DNA from: Schistocerca nitens
Taxonomy: Eukaryota; Arthropoda; Insecta; Orthoptera; Acrididae
Length of the DNA: 64,000 nucleotides
Direction of reading: 5' to 3'
Assembly: GCF_023898315.1 (NCBI RefSeq)
Contig: NC_064619.1
Coordinates: 344,854,650-344,918,649, forward strand
Positions 44,381-54,540 of the stretch are shown one piece after another; within the stretch, counting starts at the first letter, position 1, and every line of letters begins with the position of its first letter. The position numbers were made by a program, and so were the translations under genes. Under the pieces are notes generated by a model. It was given only the letters and a program-made list of their open reading frames with translations, was not told the DNA's origin and searched no databases.

Positions 44381-45789
44381 CACTGCTAGCCACCGTAAAT
44401 GCAACACCCTGAAGGAAGCATCCGAATCAAGTGAAATTTACACCATGGGTTTGCAGCGATGAGATATGCAACTGATTAGAATTTCAGCGCAGACGCACAT
44501 CACGCGCGCCTGTGGCGCCACCTCATACCGCCATTTAAGGCTTGGCGATTTCGACGAGTGTACGTTCGGCACGTGTGTTTACCTTGTGGTTGTTTCACAA
44601 GACGATCAGTTATGCCTCGTAGACAACAGCGAACATCGTTTGATCAAGTATCCGAGTTCGACAGAGGAAGGATAGTGGCTTACCGAGATTGTGGATTATC
44701 ATACAGAGAAATCGCTAATCGTGTTGGACGAAACCAAACAACTGTAATGCGGATATGTGACCGTTGGATGCAGGAGGGTACGACGGACCGATGTGGTCGA
44801 TCGCATTCACCTCGGTGCACCACTGCACGTGCTGATAGGCAAATTGTGCGCTTGGCAGTGACGGATCGCTCAGTGACATCCCGAACCATAGCACAGCACA
44901 TTGCGTATGTAACGCATCATCCAGTGTCTGCGTGTACCATTAGACGCCGTTTACAGCAGAGTGGTCTGTCCGCAAGACGTCCATTGCTTTGTCTACCATT
45001 GACGCAGAACCACAGACGTCTCCGTCGCCAATGGTGTGATGACAGACGGATGTGGACGGCAGAATGGAATGACGTTGTCTTTACAGACGAGGCACGCTTC
45101 TGTCTGCAGCACCACGATGGTCGGATTCGAGTGTGGAGACACCGTGGAGAGAGGATGCTGGACAGCTGCATTATGCACCGCCACACTGGTCTTGCACCGG
45201 GTATTATGATATGGGGCGGTATTGGATATTACTCTCGCACGCCTCTAGTACGCATTGCCGGTTCTTTAAATAGCCGGCGCTACATATCCGAGGTGCTGGA
45301 GCCAGTTGTCCTTCCTTACCTTCAGGGCTCGGCCACAGCCATATTTCAACAGGATAATGCGCGACCACACGTGGCACGCATTGTCCAAAGGTTCTTCGTC
45401 AATAACCAGATTGAATTGCTTCCCTGGCCGGCTCGCTCTCCGGATCTTTCGCCGATAGAAAACATGTGGTCCATGGTTGCTCAACGAGTGACCCAGATTA
45501 CATCCCCAGCTGCCACACCAGATGATCTTTGGCAACGTGTGGAAGCTGCTTAAGCTGTTGTACCCCAGGAACACATCCAACGTCTCTTTGACTCAATGCC
45601 GAGACGTGTGGCAGCGGTGATCTCCAACAATGGTGGCTACTCTGGCTACTGATTCTGGTAGGAACCACATGTCACAGACGTCTGTAAACGTAATCATTTG
45701 ATACTTGGTAAACATGGTATCTACAAAATAAATCTTGTTGTGCTACCTCTTGTCTTTCTTGGTGTTGCATTTACGGTGGCCAGCAGTGT
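44381..45789 (+). mobile_element. Tc1-like element, 1,409 bp
   Basis: The inverted ends are cactgctagccaccgtaaat followed by gcaacacc on the left, and on the right the complement of atttacggtggccagcagtg. TA lies outside (44,379-44,380 and 45,790-45,791). It lies 15 bp beyond the SINE3 duplication and inside the same LINE fragment. It carries one transposase reading frame with a single stop. Confidence 0.92.
44612..45652 (+). pseudogene. Tc1 transposase, 346 codons with one internal stop
   Basis: The ATG at 44,612 (MPRRQQRTSFDQVSEFDRGR) fits the family start better than the upstream ATG at 44,558. Order of parts: a first HTH (SYREIANRVGRNQTTVMRI), a second DNA-binding part (SRTIAQHIAYVTHHPVSACT, RRRLQQSGLSARRP), the first Asp in VVFTDEARFCL, the second in FQQDNARPHVAR and the Glu in SPDLSPIENMW. 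There are 34 residues between the second Asp and the Glu, the Tc1 DD34E pattern. A TAA at 45,551 (codon 314) ends the frame early. The remaining 32 codons to GGYSGY and TGA at 45,650 stay in frame. All catalytic residues are present, so inactivation is recent. Confidence 0.9.
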
Positions 45790-46483
45790 ACTATCGCCTT
45801 CACTTACAACAACATCCCATCAACACGGTCTTACAGCAGCACCCCGAAGTTGGCTGGAACATGGTGTGAAGTGCAGTACACAGACCTTTTCTACTCACGT
45901 CGGTGCGTTCATTGTGGTAGGCGGCTATGACCGTTAAATGCTCTACTCGACAGCGTCTAAGCTCTATTTATCCGACGGATGACCCCATGTGTCGGGGATG
46001 CACAGCCGTTTGTTTGCTCGGATTCGCACCACCGTACGTGAGACGCGACCGGCGACTGCTGACCGCTCACACAGCGCGTGGTGGCATTACTGTTGGAGCG
46101 GTTGCCGCATTCAGTCTCTCCTGCGATATATTACACTCCGACAGAGCATTTTTTCCAAAACCAGGACGAATGCTGACAACTGGCATGGCCCTTTACTACA
46201 TAATTCGTGATTCATTCAAAAGCACATTCGACTTTTAGTCCTTATTATCGACGACACATGGGGTTTTCAGCCTCCAACCGAAGTACAGGAGCCAGTTCGG
46301 TAATTATTTAGTTTCATTATTTGCGGACCCTCCTGCTCTTTGGAGTATTCCGGGTATGAGACGCAGTCACTGAGAAAGATTTCTGGAGCTACGGGCGCAG
46401 TAGGGGGAACACCTACCAACAGACGAGAAGACTTTTTTTCAAGGACATGATCTTTACGCCAGTGACTGTTATAAGTTTTTATT

Positions 46484-46912
46484 GTTGTTTTTGTAGTGGT
46501 CTTCAGTACTGAGACTGGTTTGATGCAGCTCTCCATTCTACTCTATCCTGTGCAAGCTTCTTCGTCTCCCAATACTTATTGCAACCTACATCCTTCTGAA
46601 TCTGCTTACTGTATTCATTCCTTGGTGTTCCTCTACAGTTTTTACCCTCCACGCTGCCCCCCAATGCTAAATTTGTGATCCCCTGATGCCTCAGAACATG
46701 TCCTACCAACCGGTCCCTTCTTCTTCTCAAGTTGTGCCACAAACTCCTCCCCAATTCTATTCAATACCTCCTCATTAGTTATTTGATCTACCCATCTAAT
46801 CTTCAGCATTCTTCTGTAGCACCACATTTCGAAAGCTTCTATTCTCTTCTTGTCTAAACTATTTATCGTCCATGTTTCACTTCCATACATGGCTACACTC
46901 CGTACAAATACT
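46484..46912 (-). mobile_element. 5'-truncated RTE-type LINE, 3' end
   Basis: The 3' end is at the left (gttgtttttgtag then tggtcttcagtactgagact). The minus-strand frame gives FEMWCYRRMLKIRWVDQ and DRLVGHVLRHQGITN. The direct repeat agtttttatt flanks it (46,474-46,483 and 46,913-46,922). One frameshift near 46,750. Confidence 0.88.
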
Positions 46913-46922
46913 AGTTTTTATT

Positions 46923-48203
46923 ACACCATTGCAATTTCGGCCTTAGGTCATTATAAAGTGCTGATATTATGACTTTAAGCCATGCCAGCGTAATGTAAAC
47001 TGACAAATTTGTATGTCGTTGTCAATAGTGTTAAATACACTCGTGACGTTGTTACAGTGCTAGCACAACTTATAACAGTCATTGGCGTAAAGACGATGTA
47101 CGTCATAAAATTTGTTATGACTGTGAATCCCAGCTACGACAAGTTTAGACGAGAAGACGACTCGGACGCTCGTTACGGTGGAAGTTTCATAAGTGCAAAG
47201 TCTCTGCATTGAATCATGCTTGCACTGCCGGTACTTTTTCTCCATTCCACGTAATTCTAACAATATATTTATTATTACCGTGAAAAGTATCAATATTTAG
47301 TCATTCATTTACTATTTTCCTAATATTTAACAAGAACAAAGGAGAAAGAAGTCGACAGACCACTTGCCCTCGAAAAGCAAAGCTACCAGAAAAAAAAAAA
47401 AAAAAGAAATCGCTACTAAGCGATTAGTTTAAGCTCTGGATCGAATGTCGGTGGCAGTAATTTTTCTTTCTTTTTAGCTTTTTAGCCATATGCGCCAGTA
47501 TTCGGTGATGTCCTCGATATGTGTGGTTCGACGTGAAATTGTCTGAAGACCGAGAACCTTTTATGAATGTAAACCAAGTTTTTAGTATAGATACACTGAA
47601 AAAAATCCATTCACATCCAAAAATTCGGTGTTCAGTACATGTGCCGTATGACAGAATATTAACCGTTTCCCACGTTTCTACGATCAGAATCATCCTCGTT
47701 TACGCAGTTAAAAATGCAGATAAAATAAAAGAAATAATAAGAAAAGAAAATAAAAGAAATAAAAAGTTCTAGTGCATTCCTTTTTATTTACACTCTCCGT
47801 AAGAAAAAAAACTTTCCTTCTTATTCCGGAATAAAGATTAGCATAGTAATAAATGAATGATTAAATATTGATGATTTGTACGGTCATCATGAACGTTTTG
47901 TTATAATTACGTTGGAAAGGAAGAAAAAAATTACCAACAACGAGATGCGATCCAGGAACCTCGAACTTATGAAATTAAGTGCATATTCACTCGGCTACGG
48001 ACTACTTGGAAACTAGCGGCATTACAAAGTATATGAGGCACCGTACAATTTTCAAACTGGACTTTCTTGAAAGTTTTGCATTTTCCTCTTTACATATGTT
48101 GAAGTCACAGTCGTACCCTACGTATCCTGTCAGTGTGAATAAAATCAGTAAGGAGCTGTACGTACACACCGTTTATTAGTTTCATACGGTCCTCGCAAAA
48201 ATT
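46923..48203. other. No recognised feature
   Basis: No motif seen. Short open frames (47,521-47,772 plus; 47,424-47,693 minus) are unremarkable. A poly-A tract is at 47,389-47,404. The left part of the piggyBac relic is not legible here. Confidence 0.45.
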
Positions 48204-48745
48204 GTGCTGTTAGTCTTATCTTTTAAGCATGACACGGCAGCAGTTGATGAAGAAACACACAAACCTGAAATCATGATTACCTACAACGTGAGAAAAGGTG
48301 GAGTTGACATTGGAGATAAAATATTTGCCTGTTACTCCGTTCAAAGAATTACGAGAAGATGGACATCGGCTTTTTTTTCAGTTTAATTCACAAATATCTC
48401 TTTCCTTCACAACTGACATAACTTCACGAAGATACATTTCTCTTAAGAAGCTACCAGAGGGGCTTATAAACGAACAACTCGTATCTAGAGATCAACTCAA
48501 ATCGTTACCAGCCGATCTCACCGTACTTCTCAAGCAGTTTCGTGCTGAAGCATCGACTTCCGAAGGTCAGAAACTTGGAGCTCCGGCGTAAAAACGCGGG
48601 ACGGCCATCGTTCTAGGAATTCCAAAAAATTAGTCCATTACAATTAAATGCGACAGTGTAATAACTTTGCATGTAAACAGCACATAAAGAAAAAAATCGT
48701 CTGTGAAAAGTGTTATGAACAAGAAAGTATGTCAAGATAAGTGAG
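48204..48745 (+). pseudogene. piggyBac transposase C-terminal fragment
   Basis: The plus strand reads KPEIMITYNVRKGGVDIGDK then IFACYSVQRITRRWTSAFF, matching the end of the piggyBac catalytic domain (xxKGGVDxxDxxxxxYSxxRxTxRWxxxxF). A frameshift near 48,385 moves to KKLPEGLINEQLVSRDQLK. The last part, CNNFACKQHIKKKIVCEKC near 48,665-48,715, fits the cysteine-rich C-terminal domain that binds the transposon ends. The N-terminal two thirds and both terminal repeats are absent. Stops are present. Confidence 0.75.
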
Positions 48746-48843
48746 TAAAATATTATCAAACGAACTTAAACAACTAACGCTTCTGTTATAATAGTTGTTG
48801 ACAGTGGATGTTAACTGCTTTCTTCATTGTATTTGTCTGTTCA

Positions 48844-49040
48844 GCCGGCCAGTGTGGCCGAGTGGTTCTAGGCGCTTCAGTCTGGAACCGCGCGACCGCT
48901 ACGGTCGCAGGTTCGAATACTACCTCGGGCATGGGTGTGTGTGATGTCCTTAGGTTATTTAGGTTTAAGTAGTTCTAGGTTCTAGGGGACTGATGACCTC
49001 AGTTGTTAAGTCCCATAGTGCTCAGAGCCATTTGAACCAT
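48844..49040 (+). repeat. tRNA-derived SINE (SINE1)
   Basis: From gccggccagtgtggccgag to gagccatttgaaccat. B-box GGTTCGAATAC with one change. The 12-bp direct repeat tttgtctgttca flanks it (48,832-48,843 and 49,041-49,052). Confidence 0.92.
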
Positions 49041-49639
49041 TTTGTCTGTTCAACACACCCTTGCCGTCGATTAAAAATGTCCGTGTTGTAAATTTTACAA
49101 CACGCGCGTGTTCATGTGAGAACATTAGATGACCCTAGCGGAAGATTAAACACATTGTAAATTAATAACATGTAGTACCTCAACTCGGTGGCATACGCCT
49201 CAGCTGCATACTGTAAGTAAATTAATCTCTATGTATAAAAGACAACATTGTGACTGTATCGTCATCGACCAACCAAAATCGCTAAGGATAGAAACTTGAA
49301 ATTTGGAGAAGGTGTGAATCTTGTGCTGTAGGCGTCGTTTAAGAAGAGAGTTTTAGAAATTCCAAAGCTAAGGGGACGAAATACATGATGAACAGCTTTT
49401 TTTTTTGGAAAATATCGCTATTAAGGCAATTTTGAAGCTAGACCTATGAAAATTGGTATCTGGTTTTTTGTTCAGAACTAAATAAATACGTGTTTCGGCA
49501 TTTTTGGAAATTTAACGCCATGGGTATGAAATATTGGGTGAAAGCCAATATATCATTATTAGAGAACTACTGAAGTATTTTTAAAGATACATTTGTGGAC
49601 ATTGGTACTCGACTTTTCGATTACAAATAAAAAAATACG

Positions 49640-50617
49640 TGACATCTTGGGTTGTCGGGTGTTCTGCCGGTTATCACCGTCGTACTTGCACGATATTTCG
49701 GTCACGTAGCTCGTAACCTTCATCAGGTGCGACCTGAGACTGCTCCTCGAGTGGACCTCGTCCAGTATTTATGCCTATGGCCTTCCCCCTCCACCAACGG
49801 CTGCAGGCGCTTCCTCTGTGGTCCGCGCCCATTCCCTGCTACCTGCTGGAGCGTTGCTGCTCCGTTTTCCGTCCGTTGCGGTTCTAGGTGTTCCCTCTGC
49901 GGTCCGCAGAGGGAATCGATAGAAATTAAAATGGCTGACGATCTTATGAACCGTGACACAGGGTACCAGCTAAGCAGAGCCTGGGATCCGGCTCTGGAAT
50001 TGTTAAAGGAGCAACGGGGCCAGCTGCAACACTGCACAAACAGAAGAACCAGAGACATGGAGATGGAAAACGAGCCCCTGACGGACTGCCAGGAGCACCA
50101 GACCGAAGATGGAACGCCGACCGCGGTGGTCTAGCGGTTCTAGGCGCTCAGTCCGGAGCCGCGCGACTGCTACGGTCGCAGGTTCGAATCCTGCCTCGGG
50201 CATGGATGTGTGTGATGTCCTTAGGTTAGTTAGGTTTAAGTAGTTCTAAGTTCTAGGGGACTGATGACCATAGATGTTAAGTCCCATAGTGCTCAGAGCC
50301 ATTTGAACCATTTTTGAAGATGGAACACCCAGAAGTGGGACTGGTGGGCGCGGACCACAGAGGGAACATCCAGAGCCGCAGTGGACGAAAAACGGAGCGG
50401 CAACGCTCCAACAGGTCGTGGTGAGCGGGCGCGGACCACAGAGGAAGCGCCTGCAGCCGTTGGTGGAGGGGGAAGGCCATAGGCATAAATACTGGACCAG
50501 GTCCACTCGAGGAGCAGTCTCAGGTCGCACCTGATGAAGGTTACGAGCTACGTGACCGAAATATCGTGCAAGTACGACGCTGATAACCGGCAGAACACCC
50601 GACAACCCAAGATGTCA
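49640..50617. repeat. Palindromic element with 268-bp inverted arms
   Basis: The left arm 49,640-49,907 (tgacatcttgggttgtcggg...) and right arm 50,350-50,617 are near-identical inverted copies, far less diverged than the other palindromes in the window. Between them lie about 200 bp of unique sequence with an open frame (MADDLMNRDTGYQ, from 49,931) and a SINE1 insertion. At the inner end of the left arm, ttccctctgcggtccgcaga followed by gggaa is itself almost a perfect palindrome. Each arm holds the phrase cctgatgaaggttacgagct followed by acgtgaccgaaa (see findings). The inverted arrangement of long terminal parts recalls Penelope-like elements. No reverse transcriptase is present. Confidence 0.75.
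50116..50315 (+). repeat. tRNA-derived SINE (SINE1), inside the palindromic element
   Basis: From gccgaccgcggtggtctagc to aaccattttt. The 11-bp direct repeat gaagatggaac flanks it (50,105-50,115 and 50,316-50,326), so it landed in the loop of the palindrome after that element was in place. Confidence 0.92.
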
Positions 50618-51744
50618 TTAGATCGCCGGGAAAGCCTGAAGAGTTACAAAAAATTACGTGTTTCAGTGTTTTTGGAAACTGAACCCCTGAGGAAGTGAGA
50701 TAGTGGATGAGATTTTTTATGAAAATATTTTATTATGATAGCATTATGCAAAATAAAATTTGGCCCGGCCTCTCAATTAAAACAAAGAAACATTTGTTTC
50801 ACTGTTTTTCGAAATTCAGCTCTATGGGAGTGAAACGGGAGATGGAAGTTTTTGTGGAAATATCTCATTGTGCAAGCGTTTTGGAAGCTAAATCTATGAA
50901 AATTTGTTTTTGGCGTTTCTGTTAGAAATAAAACATATGTATGTCACTGTTTTTGGAAATCCAACCCCTAAGGGTGTGACATAGGGTCATACTCATTCAA
51001 TGACTCATCATTGACCAGTCCAAACCGCTAAGGGTAGGAACTTCAAGTTTGGAGAGGGTGTGGATCTTATATGATGGACATTGTTTAAGAAGGGATTGTC
51101 CGAAATTCCACTCCCAAGGATGTGAAATATGGAATGAAAGGCTTTTTGAAAGTATGTCACTATTGAGGGAATTTTAAAGCTAGAACAACTAAAACTGGTA
51201 TTTCGTTTCTCATTCAGAAAATAAAAAAATATGTGTTTCAGCATTTGTGGAAATTCAACCACTAAGGGGGTAAAATAGTGGGTGAAAGCTCTTTTGAAAA
51301 TAAATAATTACTAAAGAACTACTAAAGGCTACATCTGTGACAACTGGTATTTGACTTCTCGGTTAGAAATAAGAAGATAGGTTTCAGTGATTTTGGAATT
51401 TCAACTCATGAGGGAGAGCAACAGAGCATCAAAATTTATGATGTAAATGTATCGTTACATTAAAAAAATTTTAAGCCAAATTTAGGAAAATTGGTATTTC
51501 ATTTCTTGGTTATATATAAAGGAATACTTGTTAGGGGATGAAATTTGCTATGGAAATATCTCTACAAGAGCGCAAAATGCATGATTTACAAAACATTTGG
51601 ACTCCATCTACCAGAATTGCTTTTTGGTGAGAAGTACATTCGTAAAAGACCATGCTAAAATGGCCTTAATTAGCGTGAAAAGCTTAGAAGGTGTTCCAGT
51701 TTGTGAACAACATGAAAATTCGATTAAATAAAAACAAGAAAATC

Positions 51745-52639
51745 TCTAGCTGGCCATACAGTCTACGCGATAGATCAGCGGGCGCTAACCTAACCTAAAA
51801 TATTTAACATCTAATGATCACTCTTTTTGCAAATATAAATACTTTTAAGTCAAAATCCATGTAACCTACGCAAAAGGTTAATGTGTAACACTAATCTTTC
51901 AGGAAGAAAATAAACGAAAAATCCCATAGGAAATAGCACATGAAATGCTGAAATATGACTGGATAAATCAATACCATAAAACGGTGACTTGTGTAAGGCG
52001 GAATTCCTCTGCTCTTTGTTTTTGATCGAAAGTAGCTAAAATAGGACGAAAGGCCAGCTTACAAAAAGCAGCACTTAATCCAGCCATTTTGTAGTATTCC
52101 TAAGCTGCATTCTGGCCTTACCAAGAGATCTGGAAGACACTGCAATGCGAGGTATTCGACGATGCAATGCTAGCTTTGAGTGGAAGCTGATTGTCGGTAC
52201 CTGACGCTGGTCCGTAAGCACCACGTGGGCTTCGCGCAGATGACATCCGCTGGGTTCTTTTTGCAGCCACCTGCACGTCTTCGGGGACACACCATTAATT
52301 TTCAGTCCAGTATGTATGAGCCTGCTTTCATTTCTTCCAGCCAAACGACTCCGGTGTCTCTAAAGATTGATGCCATGTCTGACGGCTCAACAGTTCCAAT
52401 ACATCCTCGGACGAATTGCGACCGGTTTTGGTAGCTGTCGTAATATGTTCGTTGCTCCTGCAAAGCTTGGAATGATCGGTCTTGCCTTGTGACAGACTTT
52501 GGATTAATCTTATGGAAGTGCGCTGCAAGGAGCTACAGTGTAAATGAGTTTCTTCTCCGTCGACATCTGAGAGTGTAGTTACAATAAATTCCGCGAAAGC
52601 TATTTGTGGCAATGCTCTTTGGCGTCCATCTGTTGTAGA
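51745..52639. other. Unassigned insert between repeat copies
   Basis: This separates copies 2 and 3 of the modular repeat. Minus-strand frames at 52,328-52,612 (94 codons) and 52,075-52,344 (89 codons) partly overlap and could be one frameshifted coding relic. I do not recognise the protein. It may be a decayed mobile element or a processed pseudogene. Confidence 0.4.
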
Positions 52640-53048
52640 ATCCTAGGACACGTTCTGAGCTCTAACATGATGTGGTATCTCGAACAGAGTGACTTTCACA
52701 ATGCCAGCCTACTTGAGTTCCGAAAACAAGCTAGAGCCTTGGGTCGAGGCAGTGCAGTGTTTCTAGACTTGTAAAAAGCATTTGACCCGATACCACACCA
52801 ACTTTTATTGACAAAATATAAGTACCGATCAAAATTTGTGTCTGGTCTGAGAATATCTTGGTAGGGAGTACGCAGCATGTTATCTTCGATGAAGAGTTAT
52901 CGACAGATGTAAAATTAACTTCAGGCCTGTACCAGAAAGTTCCTTGTTATTCATGTTGTACATTAATAACACGGCGAGCTATATTAATAGCAACCTCAGA
53001 TGATGCAGTTATGGCTGTGCATAAAAAAAAGTCCGGATTCTCTGACTG
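52640..53048 (+). pseudogene. Jockey/CR1-like LINE reverse transcriptase fragment
   Basis: The plus strand reads ASLLEFRKQARALGRGSAVF, then LDL-KAFDPIPHQLLLTKY (in better copies FLDFxKAFDxVPHxxLLxKL). Near 52,970 comes YINNTASYINSNLR, and in the next frame DDAVMAVHKKK, where FADD would be expected. Stops and a frameshift at the catalytic motif make it dead. It lies just left of the third header of the modular repeat. Confidence 0.6.
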
Positions 53049-54105
53049 ACGGATTAACTCACCATCGCCCAGCCTCATCATCGTCCAGTCACTACCACTA
53101 AGGATGGAAACTTGAAATTTGGAGAGGGCGTTGATCTTACACAGTAGGCATCGTTTAAGAAGGGATTTTTCGAAACTCCATTCACAACGGTGTGAAATAG
53201 ATGAAATGTTTTCTTGATAATTTGTCTCAATTTTGAAGCTAGAACTACAAAGAATGGTACTTCGCTGGTCGGCCAGAAATAAAAAAAATATGTGTTTCAG
53301 CAATTGTGGAAATTGAACCTATTAGGGAGTGAAATGGTGAAATTTTTTTTTAAGTAAATCAGTATTAAAGCACCACTAAAGCACTTTTACAGCAGCGTCG
53401 ATGAAAATTGGTATTTGGCTTCTCGATTGGAAATAAAAAAGCATGTGTTTCAATGGTTTTGGAATTCAAGCCCTAAGGGGATGTAATGGTGGGTGAAAGA
53501 TTTGTTGTAAATAAATCATTATTAATTAACTACTTACGCACTTTTAAAGCAAAATCTACGAAAATTGGTATTTGGCTTCTCGATTGGAAATAAAAAAAGG
53601 TGTTTCAGTATTTTTAGAAATGCAAGTCCCAAGAGGGTAAAATAGGGGCTGACAATTTTACGAGAATATTTCGTTATATTAAAAACTTTTAAAGCAAAAT
53701 TTGTGAACTTGGTATCTGACTTTGATATTTATCTTGAAATAAAGATGTATTTGTTGGGGATGAAAGTATCTATGGAAAAATCACCAGAGGAACTCAAAAA
53801 GGGGTTAACAGAAACCTCCAACACCAGGCGCCAGAGTCTCTTTTTGGTCAGAACAACGTTCGGAAAGACCATGCTTCCATGGGCTTAATTAGCGTGAAAA
53901 GTTTAGAAGCTGTTGCGATTTGCGAAATAAATCTAAGAAAGCTGCTCCTGTTTTGACAGTCACCACGAGATATCGGTTTTGTCAGAACTGCAAGAAAATA
54001 TAGAGAGATCTTTAATACATTAATTTTCCAGCAGGCCCAATATATCTTTATAAAATCATTGTTGTATTGCATTTAATACGTAAACACGAGCGAAGCAGCT
54101 GGTGT

Positions 54106-54540
54106 AAGCTATTCTGTAATATAGAACTGTCTGAAAAACATGCAGAAATATTCAATCAAGTCTTGATAAGATTGCAAGTTGATTCAAATTTTACCTACTT
54201 TCTTTAAATGTACGGAAATTTGAAACTGTTTACTTCGCAAAACGAAAGAACGTACTATCCCATGACTACAGTACCAATGAGCCACAACTAGAATTAGTCA
54301 GCTTATACAAATACGTGACAAGGAATCGTTTGCTTGCGAGATCATAAAAGGCCAATGATGTTTAGCCATTCGACGGTCCACACATTGTCTACCATGCAAC
54401 CACAACGTTGGCTGCAAATGACAACAGGGGGCGGGACTGGCGGTAGACAATAGTGAGCACAGAATTAGGCTACGGAGCGTAGTTGAACGGCGTAGTCGAC
54501 GAGTAACTCAAACCCTACTACAGCGCTAGAGGTGTTGATA
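54106..54540. other. No recognised feature
   Basis: Unassigned. Short partial inverted words (attgtctacc near 54,388 and ggtagacaat near 54,442) may belong to an end of the pogo-like relic to the right, but this is too weak to call. Confidence 0.4.

Larger units (their letters stand above)
43310..46270 (+). pseudogene. LINE RT/C-terminal fragment of a different clade, interrupted by SINE3 and Tc1
   Basis: Near 43,415 ALAADVVFLARSGDEM corresponds to the ADD motif region of a reverse transcriptase, followed by MAGSPTNMGKTKYMNV. Later come ACCTRHAL and LPQQAGSIGLIHV (about 43,865), then QIRDFLFDFNYLLADLPSTR (about 44,040-44,098). The remaining C-terminal sequence (45,792-46,270) is legible only weakly (WWHYCWSGC, then FFQNQDEC). 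It is unlike both the RTE and Jockey/CR1-like copies here and I suspect an R1- or I-group element, without proof. Stops throughout. Confidence 0.55.
49220..54105 (+). repeat. Modular repeat with ~150-bp period, three copies, interrupted
   Basis: Three copies start with a cgctaaggatagaaacttga-type header at 49,275, 51,024 (cgctaagggtaggaacttca) and 53,094 (cactaaggatggaaacttga), followed by ttggagagggtgttgatctt-like sequence. Inside each copy a module recurs: (a)aattggtatttggcttctcg, gaaataaaaaaa, gtgtttcag...tttttggaa, ttcaaccc(c)taaggggatg and gtgggtgaaag. Module starts are near 49,449 and 49,598; 51,191, 51,339 and 51,499; 53,251, 53,404, 53,559 and 53,707, a spacing of about 148-160 bp. 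The first copy is split by the palindrome at 49,640-50,617. Copies 2 and 3 end with a shared ggccttaattagcgtgaaaa and (copy 3) acgagcgaagcagctgg near 54,088. No protein frame. The type is unknown, possibly a non-autonomous Helitron-like element, which is inference. Confidence 0.6.

Noticed and set aside
47935-48010. tRNA-like sequence on the minus strand
   Set aside because: The words tagccgagtga and agttcgaggttcc resemble A- and B-boxes, but the arms do not pair convincingly and no SINE body follows.
52858-53049. 63-codon open frame as a small gene
   Set aside because: It contains the DDAVMAV remnant of a LINE reverse transcriptase.
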